Shown in pieces: positions 51,504 through 61,340 of a stretch of DNA of 64,000 nucleotides (positions within the stretch are counted from its first letter, which is position 1; each line of letters begins with the position of its first letter). The notes under the pieces were generated by a model. It was not told the DNA's origin, did not search any database, and saw only the letters and a list, made by a program, of their open reading frames with translations. The stretch covers positions 682,001 to 746,000 of the forward strand of contig NZ_BAABJY010000001.1 in assembly GCF_039543545.1 (NCBI RefSeq), read 5' to 3'. Origin of the DNA: Luteimonas vadosa. Lineage in GTDB: Bacteria; Pseudomonadota; Gammaproteobacteria; Xanthomonadales; Xanthomonadaceae. The translations under genes and the position numbers were made by a program.

Positions 51504-51674
51504 GGGGGAACCTCTGCTTTCTTGTTTATGGGCCGGCCCGCGGGTGGCGGAAAGGGGGAGGAAACGCCGTCGGGCGGCCCGCCACCCGGGTCGGTGCGCG
51601 CCATTGTCCGTGGACCGATTCAACCGCGACTGAGCGGGGATCGCGGGGTCAGGAACTTTCCGGAAAGCCCCGGG

Positions 51675-52139
51675 TCACGCGCCGCCTTCGAAGCCGCACT
51701 GGCGCCAGGCCTCGTAGGCCACGACCGCGACGGCATTGGACAGGTTGAGGCTGCGGTTTCCGGGACGCATCGGCAGGCGCAGGCGCTGCCCGTCGGGCAC
51801 CGCGGCCAGCACCGCCTCGGGCAGGCCCCGGGTTTCCGGTCCGAACAGGAACGCATCCCCGGCCGCGTACCGGACCTGGTCGTAACGCGTGCTGTTGCGC
51901 GTGCTCAATGCAAACAGGCGGCGCGGCGCGATGGTCGCGAGCGCGGTGTCGAGGTCGTCGTGGACGCGGACGTCAGCGTACTCGTGGTAGTCCAGACCCG
52001 CGCGGCGCAGCTGCCGGTCGTCCAGCTCGAATCCCAGCGGCGCCACCAGGTGCAGGCGTGCGCCGGTGTTGGCGCACAGTCGGATGACGTTGCCGGTGTT
52101 GGGCGGGATCTCGGGCTGGTAGAGCAGGATGTCGAACAT
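51675..52139 (-). CDS. trmL: tRNA (cytidine(34)-2'-O)-methyltransferase TrmL
   Basis: The 154-residue SPOUT methyltransferase modifies the wobble base of certain leucine tRNAs. Key motifs are LYQPEIPPNTGNVIRLCANT, FGPETRGLP and PMRPGNRSLNLSNAVAVVAY, which form the trefoil knot and bind S-adenosylmethionine. Its length is that of the family. It is a single gene between minus-strand neighbours. Confidence 0.94.
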   Translation of the reverse strand: MFDILLYQPEIPPNTGNVIRLCANTGARLHLVAPLGFELDDRQLRRAGLDYHEYADVRVHDDLDTALATIAPRRLFALSTRNSTRYDQVRYAAGDAFLFGPETRGLPEAVLAAVPDGQRLRLPMRPGNRSLNLSNAVAVVAYEAWRQCGFEGGA

Positions 52140-52253
52140 CGGATCCCCGGGGGCGCGTGCGCGCCGGATTATCCGTCATCGCTCCGCCGGCGCGCGACGC
52201 CGCCTGCCTGCATCGATGCGTTGCTTCGCGTGGCGAGCGGTGGTCGCTTGCCT

Positions 52254-53048
52254 TCAGGCGCCGAGCTTGCAGCGGGTCAAGGGTTCGGCATGAGCCGAGT
52301 GCCATCGGGTCTCGTCGGCGGGCTGCGCCGGGGTGGCGAAGTCGATGCGTGCCGTCAGCGGCTTGCCGGCGTCGCTGCGGATGTTGGTGACGCCGGTGTA
52401 GCGACGCAGTTCGCGAGTACGCGCGTCGTAGGCAACGTCGATCCTCGGCGAGACCAGGGACAGCAGGCCGCCCAGTTGGAGGCGGAAGGCCTGGACCGGC
52501 GCGCCGTCGATGCTGGCCGCCCCCAGGCTGTGCACCTTGAACGCCACGTCGCGGGTGTAGGCCGGGACTGCGAACCGGAGGGTCACCGCCCGGCGGGCCA
52601 GCAGGTCGTCCCAGTGGTGGCGCAGGAACACGTCGAAGCCGGCGTCGGCCACCAGCCGGCCGTCCGGGCCGCCGGCGTCGAGCCGGGCGCGCTTGTCGCC
52701 GCTATACACGGACACGGTGGTGCCGCTGCGGCGCAGGCCTTCGCGATGACCGTCGCGGGCATCGACCAGGCCGAACGCAGGTGCCATCGCCGAGCCGCGG
52801 TAATCCACCTCCTTGCGCGCGAACGCGGTCCCGTCGGGGCAGCGGTACGTGACCAGTCGCCGCTGGGGCGCGCCGCCGGCTTCGCGCAACAGGTGCTCTT
52901 CGCGATACAGCAGGCGCTCGCTGGCGGGATCGCGCGCATCGCCCCGAACCGACAGGAGGGCTGCAGACGCATGACCGCAGCACACGACCAGGACGAGGGT
53001 GGCCAACACCCTGGGACCGGGAACGCGATGTCCGCCAGCAAGCGCCAT
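52254..53048 (-). CDS. secreted protein of unknown function
   Basis: The 264-residue protein has an N-terminal signal peptide (VLATLVLVVCCGHASA). The mature part looks beta-rich, with YREEHLLREAGGAPQRRLVT, a DAGFDVFLRHHWDDLLA segment and a C-terminal half RIDVAYDARTRELRRYTGVT that suggests a lipid- or substrate-accepting sheet. No family is recognised. It lies 38 bases downstream of the SDR gene and may be co-transcribed with it. Confidence 0.65.
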   Translation of the reverse strand: MALAGGHRVPGPRVLATLVLVVCCGHASAALLSVRGDARDPASERLLYREEHLLREAGGAPQRRLVTYRCPDGTAFARKEVDYRGSAMAPAFGLVDARDGHREGLRRSGTTVSVYSGDKRARLDAGGPDGRLVADAGFDVFLRHHWDDLLARRAVTLRFAVPAYTRDVAFKVHSLGAASIDGAPVQAFRLQLGGLLSLVSPRIDVAYDARTRELRRYTGVTNIRSDAGKPLTARIDFATPAQPADETRWHSAHAEPLTRCKLGA

Positions 53049-53086
53049 GCACGACCTACGCAGCGCGTGGAAGGCCGGATGCAGCC

Positions 53087-53809
53087 CTACCAGGGCAGGC
53101 GTTCGCCCTTCCAGTCGAGGAACGCGCCCGGCTCGTGGCGGTGGGCGTCTTCCAGCGTCGCGAGCAGCCCCTCGACCGCGCGTCGCGGTTCCAGCGTCGC
53201 GTCCTCGCCGCCCATGTCGGTCTGCACCCAGCCCGGGTGCAGGGCCAGCACCGCGATGCCGCGCTCGGCCAGGGCAAGGGCGAGCAGGCGCGTGGCCATG
53301 TTCTGGGCGGCCTTGCTGATGTTGTAGCTCGGCGTGCCGAAGCGCGTGCAGTTGGCAATCGAGCCCAGTTGCGACGAGATGTTGGCGACGGTCGCGCCGT
53401 CGGACAGCATCGGCGCCAGGGTTTGCGTCAGCAGGAACGGTGCGATCGCGTTGACCTGGAGGCTGTCGGCGAGTGCAGAGGCCGCGACGGCGCCGAAGCG
53501 CTCGCCCGCATGCAGCACGCCGGCGTTGTTGACCAGCAGGTCCAGGCGGCCGTCCTCGCCCAGGACCAGGGGCAATTCGGCGACCAGGGCCGAATGCGAC
53601 TTCGGATCGGCCACGTCCAGCGGCAGCACGTGCAGCCGGCCGGGATGTTCGCCGGCCAATGCGTTCAACGCCGCCGCCTTGCCCGGAGCGCGGGCGGTGG
53701 CGACCACGTGGTCGCCGCGGCGCAGCAGCTGGCGGACGAATTCGAGGCCGATGCCCCGGTTCGCACCGGTCACCAGGACGTTCCGACGGACGCTGCCTGA
53801 AGGGTTCAT
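53087..53809 (-). CDS. short-chain dehydrogenase/reductase
   Basis: The 240-residue SDR begins MNPSGSVRR. It has the cofactor loop TGANRGIG, NNAGVLH, and the catalytic Ser (ISSQLGS) and Tyr-Lys pair (SYNISKAA), plus the PGWVQTDMGG turn. It is closest in style to C-factor-like reductases. The substrate is unknown. Confidence 0.85.
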   Translation of the reverse strand: MNPSGSVRRNVLVTGANRGIGLEFVRQLLRRGDHVVATARAPGKAAALNALAGEHPGRLHVLPLDVADPKSHSALVAELPLVLGEDGRLDLLVNNAGVLHAGERFGAVAASALADSLQVNAIAPFLLTQTLAPMLSDGATVANISSQLGSIANCTRFGTPSYNISKAAQNMATRLLALALAERGIAVLALHPGWVQTDMGGEDATLEPRRAVEGLLATLEDAHRHEPGAFLDWKGERLPW

Positions 53810-53937
53810 GCCGCCAGCATGGCCCAGCGCATGTTCAGGCGACGTCGCGCGCGGGCAGGACTTCCGGCCCGGGTCCGCCATCGGTGCACCCGCTAAGATG
53901 CCCGATCGACCAAGTCCGCCAGCCCTGGAGCCCCTGC

Positions 53938-56820
53938 ATGCCGTCCACGCACCGCACCGTCCCCGCCCGGCCCCGCGCCGCGCTGTTCGCACTGGCCCTG
54001 GCCGCCACGCTGGGCGCCGGCTTCCTGCCGGAGGTCGCGCACGCGCAGGCCGGCAAGGCCGCGGCCGTCGACATCGCGTACCAGGAATTCACCCTGCCCA
54101 ACGGCTTGCGGGTGATCGTGCACGAGGACCACAAGGCGCCGATCGTGGCGGTCAACATCTGGTACCACGTCGGCAGCAAGGACGAGCCGGCGGGCCGCAG
54201 CGGCTTCGCCCACCTGTTCGAGCACCTGATGTTCCAGGCCAGCGAAAACCACAAGGGCGAGTACTTCGACCCGTACAAGAAGGTCGGCGTCACCGACCAG
54301 AACGGCACCACCAACAACGACCGCACCAACTATTTCCAGAACGTGCCGACCACGGCGCTGGACATGGCCCTGTGGATGGAGTCCGACCGCATGGGCCACT
54401 TCCTCGGTGCGGTCGACCAGGCCGCGCTCGACGAGCAGCGGGGCGTGGTGCAGAACGAGAAGCGCCAGGGCGAGAACCAGCCCTACGGCCAGGTCTGGCA
54501 GAAGCTGGGCGAGGCGATGTACCCGAAGGGCCATCCCTACCACCACAGCGTGATCGGCTCGATGAACGACCTCAACGCCGCGTCGCTGGAGGACGTCAAG
54601 ACCTGGTTCCGGACCTGGTACGGCCCCAACAACGCCGTGCTGGTGCTGGCCGGCGACATCGACCTGGAGACCGCCAAGCGCAAGGTCACGCGCTACTTCG
54701 GCGACATCCCGGCCGGACCGACCATGGCGCAGCCCAAGGTCGACGTGCCGCGCCGTCCACGGGCGACCCGCGAGACGATGGAGGACAAGGTCCCGCAGGC
54801 GCGCATCTACCGCAGCTGGAACATCGCCCAGACCGGCACCGTGGATTTCGATCGCCTGCAGCTGTTCGCCCAGGTGCTGGGCGGCAGCAAGTCGTCGCGG
54901 CTGGACAAGCGCCTGCTGCACGAGGACAAGCTGGTCGACAGCATCAGCGCCTTCGCCTTCGACGGCCAGCTGTCGTCGAACCTGATGATCATCGCCAGCG
55001 TCAAGAACGGTGTGGAGCCGGCGACGGTCGAAGCGATCATCGAGGAGGAAGTGCGCAAGCTGGTCAAGGACGGCCCCACCGCCGAAGAGCTCGAGCAGGC
55101 CAAGACCGTGGTCCGCGCCGGCTTCATCCGCGGCATCGAACGCATCGGCGGCTTCGGCGGCAAGGCCGACGTGCTCGCCGCCTGCGCCGTGTACGAGGCC
55201 GACCCAGGCTGTTTCCGGGGGTCGCTGGCCAACATCCGCAACGCCCGCGCCGGCGACGTGAAGGCGGCCGCGGCCAACTGGCTGCAGACCGGCAGCCATA
55301 CCATCGTCGTGGTGCCCGGCGAGCGGACGCCGCTGGTGGAGGAGCCGGCGCAGACGCCCGAGCCATTCGATCCGCCGAAGCCGGATCCGAAGTACACCAC
55401 GGTGGAAACCGACGTCGACCGCTCGAAGGGCGTGCCGCTGCCGCAGTCCTTCCCCGACCTGAAATTCCCGCCGCTGCAGCGCGCAAAACTGAGCAACGGC
55501 ACGCAACTCATCATTGCCGAGCGACACGACGTGCCGGTGGTGCAGATGAGCTACGAATTCGGGGGCGGCTATGCCGCCGACCACGGTCGGAAGCCGGGCA
55601 CCTCGAGTTTCGCGATGGGCATGCTCGACGAGGGCGCCGGCGAGCTCGGCTCGCTGGCCTTCGCCAACCGCGCCGAAGCGCTGGGGGCCAGCCTGGGCGC
55701 GAGCGCCTCGCTCGACGGCAGTGATGCCTATTTGTCGGCGCTGAAGGAAAACCTCGACCCGTCGCTGGCCCTGTTCGCCGACATGCTGCGCCGGCCGCGC
55801 TTCGACCAGGCCGAGATCGACCGCATCAAGGCCAGCTGGATCGCCGGCATCGCGCAGGAAAAGGCGCAGCCGAGCGTCGTCGCGCTGCGCGTGCTGCCGC
55901 CGCTGCTCTACGGCAAGGACCATCCCTACGCCATGCCGGCGACCGGCAGCGGCACCGAACCGTCGATCGCGTCGTTGACGCGCGCCGACCTGGTCGACTT
56001 CCACCGCGACTGGGTGCGGCCCGAGGGCGCGACCCTGATCGTGGTCGGCGACACCACGCTTGCGGAGATCACGCCGCTGCTGGAGAAGCACTTCGGCGAC
56101 TGGTCCGCCTCCGATCCTGCCGAATCGGCCGAGGCGCGCGCGAGCGTCGCGGTCATCCCGGAGGCGCCTTTGCCGGCCAAGCCGCGCGTGTTCCTGATCG
56201 ACCAGCCCGGTGCGGTGCAGGCCAACATCTTCGCCGCGCAGCTGGTGCCCTCGACCAAGGATCCCGGCGCCACGGTGTTCGACATCGCCAACAGCGTGCT
56301 CGGCGGCGACTTCACCGCGCGGCTGAACATGAACCTGCGCGAGGACAAGCACTGGTCCTACGGTGCGCGCAGCGGCGCCAGCGGCGCGCTGGGCCAGCGG
56401 CCGTGGTCGGCGCGCGCCCCGGTGCAGATCGACAAGACCGCCGAGGCGATGGCGGAGATGCGCCGGGAGATCGCCGAGTACGCCTCCGGCAAGGTGCCGC
56501 CGGCGGAGGCCGAAGTGGCCCGGATGAAGGCGATCAACACCCTCAGCCTGCCGGGTGCGTACGAAACCGCGTCCGCGGTGATGGGCACCATCGGCGGCAT
56601 CGTCCGCTACGGCCGGCCCGACGACTACGTGTTCCGCCGCAAGGCCGAGATCGAGTCGATGACGGTGGAGCAGGTGGCCGAGGCGGCCAAGGCCATCGAC
56701 CCGGATGCCCTGACCTGGGTGGTGGTCGGCGACCTCAAGCAGATCGAGGCGCCGGTGCGTGCGCTGGGATTCGGCGAAGTGACGGTGCTCGATGCCGACG
56801 GCAAGCCGGTTCGCGACTGA
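53938..56820 (+). CDS. M16 family zinc metallopeptidase, two-lobe
   Basis: The 960-residue exported protein has a signal peptide (FALALAATLGAGFLPEVAHAQ). Its N-terminal half carries the inverted zinc motif HLFEH (92-96) and the downstream glutamate region NEKRQGENQPYG. The C-terminal half repeats the M16 fold (LSNGTQLIIAERHDVPVVQM at its start) but lacks HxxEH, as in pitrilysin-type proteins with one active lobe. It should act in the periplasm on peptides. TGGAG lies 8 bases before the ATG at 53938. Confidence 0.9.
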   Translation: MPSTHRTVPARPRAALFALALAATLGAGFLPEVAHAQAGKAAAVDIAYQEFTLPNGLRVIVHEDHKAPIVAVNIWYHVGSKDEPAGRSGFAHLFEHLMFQASENHKGEYFDPYKKVGVTDQNGTTNNDRTNYFQNVPTTALDMALWMESDRMGHFLGAVDQAALDEQRGVVQNEKRQGENQPYGQVWQKLGEAMYPKGHPYHHSVIGSMNDLNAASLEDVKTWFRTWYGPNNAVLVLAGDIDLETAKRKVTRYFGDIPAGPTMAQPKVDVPRRPRATRETMEDKVPQARIYRSWNIAQTGTVDFDRLQLFAQVLGGSKSSRLDKRLLHEDKLVDSISAFAFDGQLSSNLMIIASVKNGVEPATVEAIIEEEVRKLVKDGPTAEELEQAKTVVRAGFIRGIERIGGFGGKADVLAACAVYEADPGCFRGSLANIRNARAGDVKAAAANWLQTGSHTIVVVPGERTPLVEEPAQTPEPFDPPKPDPKYTTVETDVDRSKGVPLPQSFPDLKFPPLQRAKLSNGTQLIIAERHDVPVVQMSYEFGGGYAADHGRKPGTSSFAMGMLDEGAGELGSLAFANRAEALGASLGASASLDGSDAYLSALKENLDPSLALFADMLRRPRFDQAEIDRIKASWIAGIAQEKAQPSVVALRVLPPLLYGKDHPYAMPATGSGTEPSIASLTRADLVDFHRDWVRPEGATLIVVGDTTLAEITPLLEKHFGDWSASDPAESAEARASVAVIPEAPLPAKPRVFLIDQPGAVQANIFAAQLVPSTKDPGATVFDIANSVLGGDFTARLNMNLREDKHWSYGARSGASGALGQRPWSARAPVQIDKTAEAMAEMRREIAEYASGKVPPAEAEVARMKAINTLSLPGAYETASAVMGTIGGIVRYGRPDDYVFRRKAEIESMTVEQVAEAAKAIDPDALTWVVVGDLKQIEAPVRALGFGEVTVLDADGKPVRD

Positions 56821-56960
56821 GGCCGGCAACCGGGTGACATGCGCCACGCGCACGGAACGGGGGTGAACGAAGCGCCCTACGCCGGCGCCGCCCGTGTTGT
56901 CGCCCCGAGGGGTGCCCGTCATGATGGCGGGCACCTTCCACCCCGCAACGAGGACACCCG

Positions 56961-57269
56961 ATGCGACTGTTCCTGACCGCGATACTGCTGCCCCTCCTGT
57001 CGGCCTGCACCTGGGTGCACATGGCTCCCGGCGCCAGCAGCGTGCGGGTGGTGTCCGGCCCGCCGGCCGGCTGCGAGAAGCGCGGCGAGGTCGAGGTCGC
57101 GGTCAAGCACGGGGTCGCATTCATCGAGCGCAACCCGCTTCGCGTGAGGGAAGAGCTCGAGACCCTGGCGCGCAACGAGGCGCCGGGCCTCGGCGCCGAC
57201 ACCATCCACCCCCTCTCCGAGCCGGTGCGCGGCAGCCAGTCCTGGGTCGCCTGGCGCTGCGGGCGCTAG
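56961..57269 (+). CDS. small DUF4156-like lipoprotein
   Basis: The 102-residue lipoprotein has the lipobox LLSAC (Cys16). The mature part contains VRVVSGPPAGCEKRGEVEVA and LETLARNEAPGLGADTIHPL, typical of the DUF4156 group, with two more cysteines (GCEK and WRCGR). GAGGA lies 6 bases before the ATG. Its function is unknown. Confidence 0.78.
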   Translation: MRLFLTAILLPLLSACTWVHMAPGASSVRVVSGPPAGCEKRGEVEVAVKHGVAFIERNPLRVREELETLARNEAPGLGADTIHPLSEPVRGSQSWVAWRCGR

Positions 57270-57432
57270 GACCTCCGGGAAGCCGTCACACCCGCCGCAT
57301 CGGTCGGCAGGGCCCATCGCCCAGGCCAGGGAGCCCGATCCCGCGGCACCCCCGCTCTAAAGCCGCGCTTCATGCGGGCACCAGCCGAAGCCGCTAACCT
57401 ATGCGGCCTTTCGCCCGATCCGGCGGTTTCCC

Positions 57433-58449
57433 ATGCTGTTCAAGAACGTCGCCATCGCCGGCCTCGCCCACATCGACGCCCCGCGCCGGTTGTCGACCGA
57501 GGAGATCAACGCGCGCCTCAAGCCGACGCTCGATCGCCTTGGCATCAAGACCAACGTGCTGCAGGACATCGCCGGCATCGATGCGCGCCGCCTGTGGGAC
57601 GACAACGTGCTGGCCTCGGACGCGGCGACGCTGGCCGGCGTCAAGGCGCTGGCCGATGCCGGCATCGACCCGGACAAGGTCGGCCTGCTGGTCAACACCT
57701 CGGTCAGCCGCGACTTCCTCGAACCGTCCACCGCGAGCATCGTCAGCGGCAACCTGGGCCTGTCCGAGCACTGCCAGAACTTCGACGTCGCCAACGCCTG
57801 CCTGGCCTTCCTCAACGGCATGGACATCGCCAGCCGCATGATCGAGCGCGGCGAGATCGACTACGCGCTAGTGGTCGACGGCGAGACCGCGAACCTGGCC
57901 TACGACAAGACCATGGAGCGCCTGCTGCTGCCGGACGTGACCGAGGAGCAGTTCCGCAACGAACTGGCGACGCTCACGCTCGGATGCGGCGCCGCCGGCA
58001 TGGTGCTGGCCCGCGCCGAACTCGCGCCCGGCGCGCCGCGCTACCGCGGCGGCGTCACCCGCGCGGCCACGCAGTGGAACGGTTTGTGCCGCGGCAACCT
58101 CGACCGCATGGTGACCGACACCCGCCAGCTGCTGGTCGAAGGCCTGAAGCTCGCGCAGAAGACCTTCGTCGCGGCCCGGGTCGCGCTGGGCTGGGTCGTG
58201 GAGGAACTCGACGAATTCGTCATCCACCAGGTCAGCAAGGTCCACACCCAGGCCTTCATCGACGCCTTCGGCATCGATCCCAAGAAGGTCATGACCATCT
58301 TCGGCGAGCACGGCAACATCGGCCCGGCCTCGGTGCCGATCGTGCTGTCCAAGCTGCGCGAGATGGGCCGCCTGAAGAAGGGCGACCGCGTGGCTCTGCT
58401 GGGCATCGGCTCGGGGTTGAACTGCTCCATGGCCGAGGTGGTCTGGTAG
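57433..58449 (+). CDS. oleA: OleA, non-decarboxylating acyl-CoA Claisen condensation enzyme
   Basis: The 338-residue thiolase-superfamily protein joins two fatty acyl-CoAs head to head into a 2-alkyl-3-ketoacyl product, the first step of long-chain olefin synthesis. The catalytic residues are visible: Cys123 in DVANACLAF, His265 in VIHQVSKVH and Asn295 in EHGNIGPAS. These fall exactly 20 below the published Xanthomonas campestris numbering (143, 285, 315), which I take to reflect a tag. It leads the oleABCD cluster, 61 bases ahead of oleB. Confidence 0.95.
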   Translation: MLFKNVAIAGLAHIDAPRRLSTEEINARLKPTLDRLGIKTNVLQDIAGIDARRLWDDNVLASDAATLAGVKALADAGIDPDKVGLLVNTSVSRDFLEPSTASIVSGNLGLSEHCQNFDVANACLAFLNGMDIASRMIERGEIDYALVVDGETANLAYDKTMERLLLPDVTEEQFRNELATLTLGCGAAGMVLARAELAPGAPRYRGGVTRAATQWNGLCRGNLDRMVTDTRQLLVEGLKLAQKTFVAARVALGWVVEELDEFVIHQVSKVHTQAFIDAFGIDPKKVMTIFGEHGNIGPASVPIVLSKLREMGRLKKGDRVALLGIGSGLNCSMAEVVW

Positions 58450-58510
58450 CGTCGCCCCGGGGATCGACGACAGGGCCGGTGCATCCGGCCCTTTCCGTTC
58501 GCGAAGGCCG

Positions 58511-59449
58511 ATGATGGAATTCCCAGACTATCCGTTTGCCCCAAAGCGATTCGCCGTGCGCCCCGGCATCGCCATGTCCTACCTGGACGACGGCCCGCGC
58601 GACGGCGAGGTCGTGGTGATGCTGCACGGCAATCCGTCGTGGAGCTATTACTGGCGGCACCTGGTGACGGGTCTGCGCGACCGGTACCGCTGCATCGTGC
58701 CCGACCACGTCGGCATGGGGCTGAGCGACCGGCCCGACGATGGCGGCGGCATCCGGCCGCCGCAAACGGCCGCGAACGGCGCGCCGGCCTACGACTACAC
58801 GCTGCAGTCGCGCATCGACGACCTGGAGGCGCTGCTGCGCCACGCCGGCATCGACGAGGCCACGCCGGTCACGCTGGCGGTACACGACTGGGGCGGGATG
58901 GTCGGCTTCGGCTGGGCGCTCTCGCACATGGCGCAGGTGAAACGACTGGTGATCCTCAACACCGCGGCCTTCCCCTTGCCCGAGGCCAAGCGGATGCCGT
59001 GGCGACTGTCGCTGGGACGCGATTCGCGCCTCGGTGGCTGGGCGATCCGGCGCTTCAACCTGTTCGCGCGCGGCGCGGCGTGGATCGGCACGCGGCGGCG
59101 CTTGCCGGCGAACGTGCGCCAGGCCTACAGCGGCGTCTACGACGGCTGGGACAACGCCATCGCCACGTTGCGCTTCATGCAGGACATCCCCTTGCGCGCC
59201 GGCGACCGGGCGTGGCCGCTGGTCGAGGAAGCGGGTCGACGCCTGCCCGGGTTCGCCGACCGGCCGGCGTTCCTCGGTTGGGGCTTGCGCGACTTCGTGT
59301 TCGACCGGCATTTCCTCGAGAGTTTCCGGCGCGCGTTGCCGGGCGCGCAGGTCGAGGCCTACCGCGACGCCGGGCACTACGTGCTGGAAGACAAGCACGA
59401 GGTGCTGGTGCCAAGGATCCGGGAATTCCTCGACGCCCATCCCGTTTGA
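58511..59449 (+). CDS. oleB: OleB, beta-lactone decarboxylase
   Basis: The 312-residue alpha/beta hydrolase of the haloalkane-dehalogenase type has an aspartate nucleophile, Asp126 in AVHDWGGMVG, LHGNPSWSYYW for the oxyanion side, and a late histidine in DAGHYVLED. OleB removes CO2 from the beta-lactone made by OleC to give the cis-olefin. Two adjacent ATGs (58511 and 58514) are possible starts. It is followed by oleC after 97 bases. Confidence 0.93.
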   Translation: MMEFPDYPFAPKRFAVRPGIAMSYLDDGPRDGEVVVMLHGNPSWSYYWRHLVTGLRDRYRCIVPDHVGMGLSDRPDDGGGIRPPQTAANGAPAYDYTLQSRIDDLEALLRHAGIDEATPVTLAVHDWGGMVGFGWALSHMAQVKRLVILNTAAFPLPEAKRMPWRLSLGRDSRLGGWAIRRFNLFARGAAWIGTRRRLPANVRQAYSGVYDGWDNAIATLRFMQDIPLRAGDRAWPLVEEAGRRLPGFADRPAFLGWGLRDFVFDRHFLESFRRALPGAQVEAYRDAGHYVLEDKHEVLVPRIREFLDAHPV

Positions 59450-59546
59450 CCGCATCCGGCCTTCCAGCCCCTGCGCGCGTGGGCGAGGGCGCGGGGCAAG
59501 GTGGCACGCCGGGTCCGCCACGGCGCCGCGCTCCTACAATGCGGGC

Positions 59547-61340
59547 ATGACCGAGTCCTGCAACATCGCCGCGGCGCTGCCGCGCCTGGCCGCCGAGCGT
59601 CCCGACCAGGTCGCGATGCGCTGCCCGGGCCGGGGCGGCCGCTACGACATCGCGCTGAGCTATGCGCAGCTCGATGCGCGCACCGATGCGATCGCGGCCG
59701 GCCTGGCCAAACGCGGCGTCGCGCGCGGCGTGCGCACCGTGGTCATGGTGCGGCCGACGCCGGAGTTCTTCCTGCTGATGTTCGCCTTGTTCAAGGCCGG
59801 CGCGGTGCCGGTCCTGGTCGACCCGGGCATCGACAAGCGCGCGTTGAAGCGCTGCCTGGACGAAGTGGAGCCGCAGGCATTCATCGGCATCCCGCTGGCG
59901 CATGCCGCGCGCGTGCTGCTGCGCTGGGCGCGGCACGCCGGCATCCACATCACCACCGGTCGCCATGCCTGGCTGGCCGATGCGACCCTGGCCGAGATCG
60001 AGGACGAGGGCCTGGGCGCGGGACCGCAACTGCAGGACACCGCCGGCGACGACATCGCCGCGATCCTGTTCACCAGCGGCTCGACCGGCGTGCCCAAGGG
60101 CGTCGTCTACCGGCATCGCCACTTCGTGGCGCAGGTCGACATGCTGCGCGCGGCGTTCGGCATCGACCCCGGCGGCATCGACCTGCCGACCTTCCCGCCG
60201 TTCGCGCTCTTCGATCCGGCCCTCGGCCTGACCTCGATCATCCCCGACATGGATCCCACGCGCCCGGCGCGCGCGAATCCCCGGAAACTGTTGCGCGCGA
60301 TCGAGCGCTTCGGCGTCACCCAGCTGTTCGGTTCACCGGCGTTGATGCGGGTCCTGGCCGACCACGGCGAACGGTTGCCAACGCTCGAGCGCGTGACCTC
60401 GGCCGGCGCGCCGGTGCCGGCGGACGTGGTCGAGCGGATGCGCGCGCTGCTGCCCGGGGACGCGCAGTTCTGGACGCCGTACGGCGCCACCGAGTGCCTG
60501 CCGGTGGCGGTGATCGAGGGCGGTGAACTGGTCGGCCTGCGCGAGCGCACCGAAACCGGCGCCGGCACCTGCGTCGGGCGACCGGTGCCGCCCAACGAGG
60601 TACGCATCATCGGCATCAGCGACGAGGCCATCGACACCTGGTCGGACGCATTGCTGGTGAAAGGCGGGCAGGTCGGCGAGATCACCGTCGCCGGGCCGAG
60701 CACGACCGACAGCTATTTCAACCGCGACGAGCAGACGCGGCTGGCGAAGATCCGCGAGTTGCGTTCGGCCACCGCGTCCACTGCGCAAGACGCCACCCGG
60801 GAATGCCCGGATACGCAGGCGGACGAAGGGGCACCGACGGAACCCCTCTCCCCCCTGCGGGAGAGGGGCAGGGGTGAGGAAGCGAACGCAGCGAGCGCGA
60901 CCTCCGCCGAACGCATCGTCCACCGCATGGGCGACCTGGGCTACTTCGATCGCGAAGGTCGCCTCTGGTTCTGCGGCCGCAAGTCGCAACGCGTCGCCAC
61001 CGCCAACGGCACGCTGTGCACGGAACAGGTGGAGCCGGTCTACAACCAGCACCCCGACGTGCTGCGGACCGCCCTGGTCGGCGTCGGCACGCGCGGCACG
61101 GAAACGGCGGTGCTCTGCGTCGAATTGCGCCAGGGTATCGACAAGGCGCAGTGGCCCCGGGTCGAATCCGAGCTGCGGCACCTGGGCGAAGGTCACGTGC
61201 ACACCGCCAAGGTCGAGCACTTTCTGCACTACCCCGAGCCCTTCCCGGTGGACATCCGCCACAACGCCAAGATCCGACGCGAGCAGCTCGGGCGGTGGGC
61301 GAAGAAACGACTCCGCAAACAGGGCGCGGCCTGGTCATGA
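59547..61340 (+). CDS. oleC: OleC, beta-lactone synthetase, with in-frame insertion
   Basis: This adenylate-forming enzyme of 597 residues activates the beta-hydroxy acid from OleD and closes the beta-lactone ring. Motifs are LFTSGSTGVPKGVVYRH (phosphate loop), PYGATE, MGDLGYFDREGRLWFCGRK (hinge) and the C-terminal lysine region IRHNAKIRREQ. Residues about 405-454, just before the hinge, are an extra low-complexity segment (ATASTAQDATRECPDTQADE, then PLSPLRERGRGEEANAASAT) encoded by a palindromic DNA element. The frame is kept, so the protein may still work. It overlaps oleD by 4 bases. Confidence 0.93.
   Translation: MTESCNIAAALPRLAAERPDQVAMRCPGRGGRYDIALSYAQLDARTDAIAAGLAKRGVARGVRTVVMVRPTPEFFLLMFALFKAGAVPVLVDPGIDKRALKRCLDEVEPQAFIGIPLAHAARVLLRWARHAGIHITTGRHAWLADATLAEIEDEGLGAGPQLQDTAGDDIAAILFTSGSTGVPKGVVYRHRHFVAQVDMLRAAFGIDPGGIDLPTFPPFALFDPALGLTSIIPDMDPTRPARANPRKLLRAIERFGVTQLFGSPALMRVLADHGERLPTLERVTSAGAPVPADVVERMRALLPGDAQFWTPYGATECLPVAVIEGGELVGLRERTETGAGTCVGRPVPPNEVRIIGISDEAIDTWSDALLVKGGQVGEITVAGPSTTDSYFNRDEQTRLAKIRELRSATASTAQDATRECPDTQADEGAPTEPLSPLRERGRGEEANAASATSAERIVHRMGDLGYFDREGRLWFCGRKSQRVATANGTLCTEQVEPVYNQHPDVLRTALVGVGTRGTETAVLCVELRQGIDKAQWPRVESELRHLGEGHVHTAKVEHFLHYPEPFPVDIRHNAKIRREQLGRWAKKRLRKQGAAWS
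60759..60908 (+). repeat. palindromic repeat element inserted in oleC
   Basis: About 150 bp with a 10-bp perfect hairpin (CCCCTCTCCC at 60843-60852, GGGAGAGGGG at 60859-60868, loop CCCTGC) and an outer 8-bp inverted repeat (TGCGTTCG at 60760-60767, CGAACGCA at 60883-60890). The hairpin with the following CAGGGGTGAG resembles a REP-type intergenic palindrome common in xanthomonads and other proteobacteria (from memory). Its presence inside a coding frame is unusual. Confidence 0.78.

Noticed and set aside
53893..56934. Minus-strand 1013-codon frame opposite the M16 peptidase
   Set aside because: Composition is that of a shadow frame (His/Arg/Gly/Val), and the plus strand has catalytic motifs and a signal peptide.
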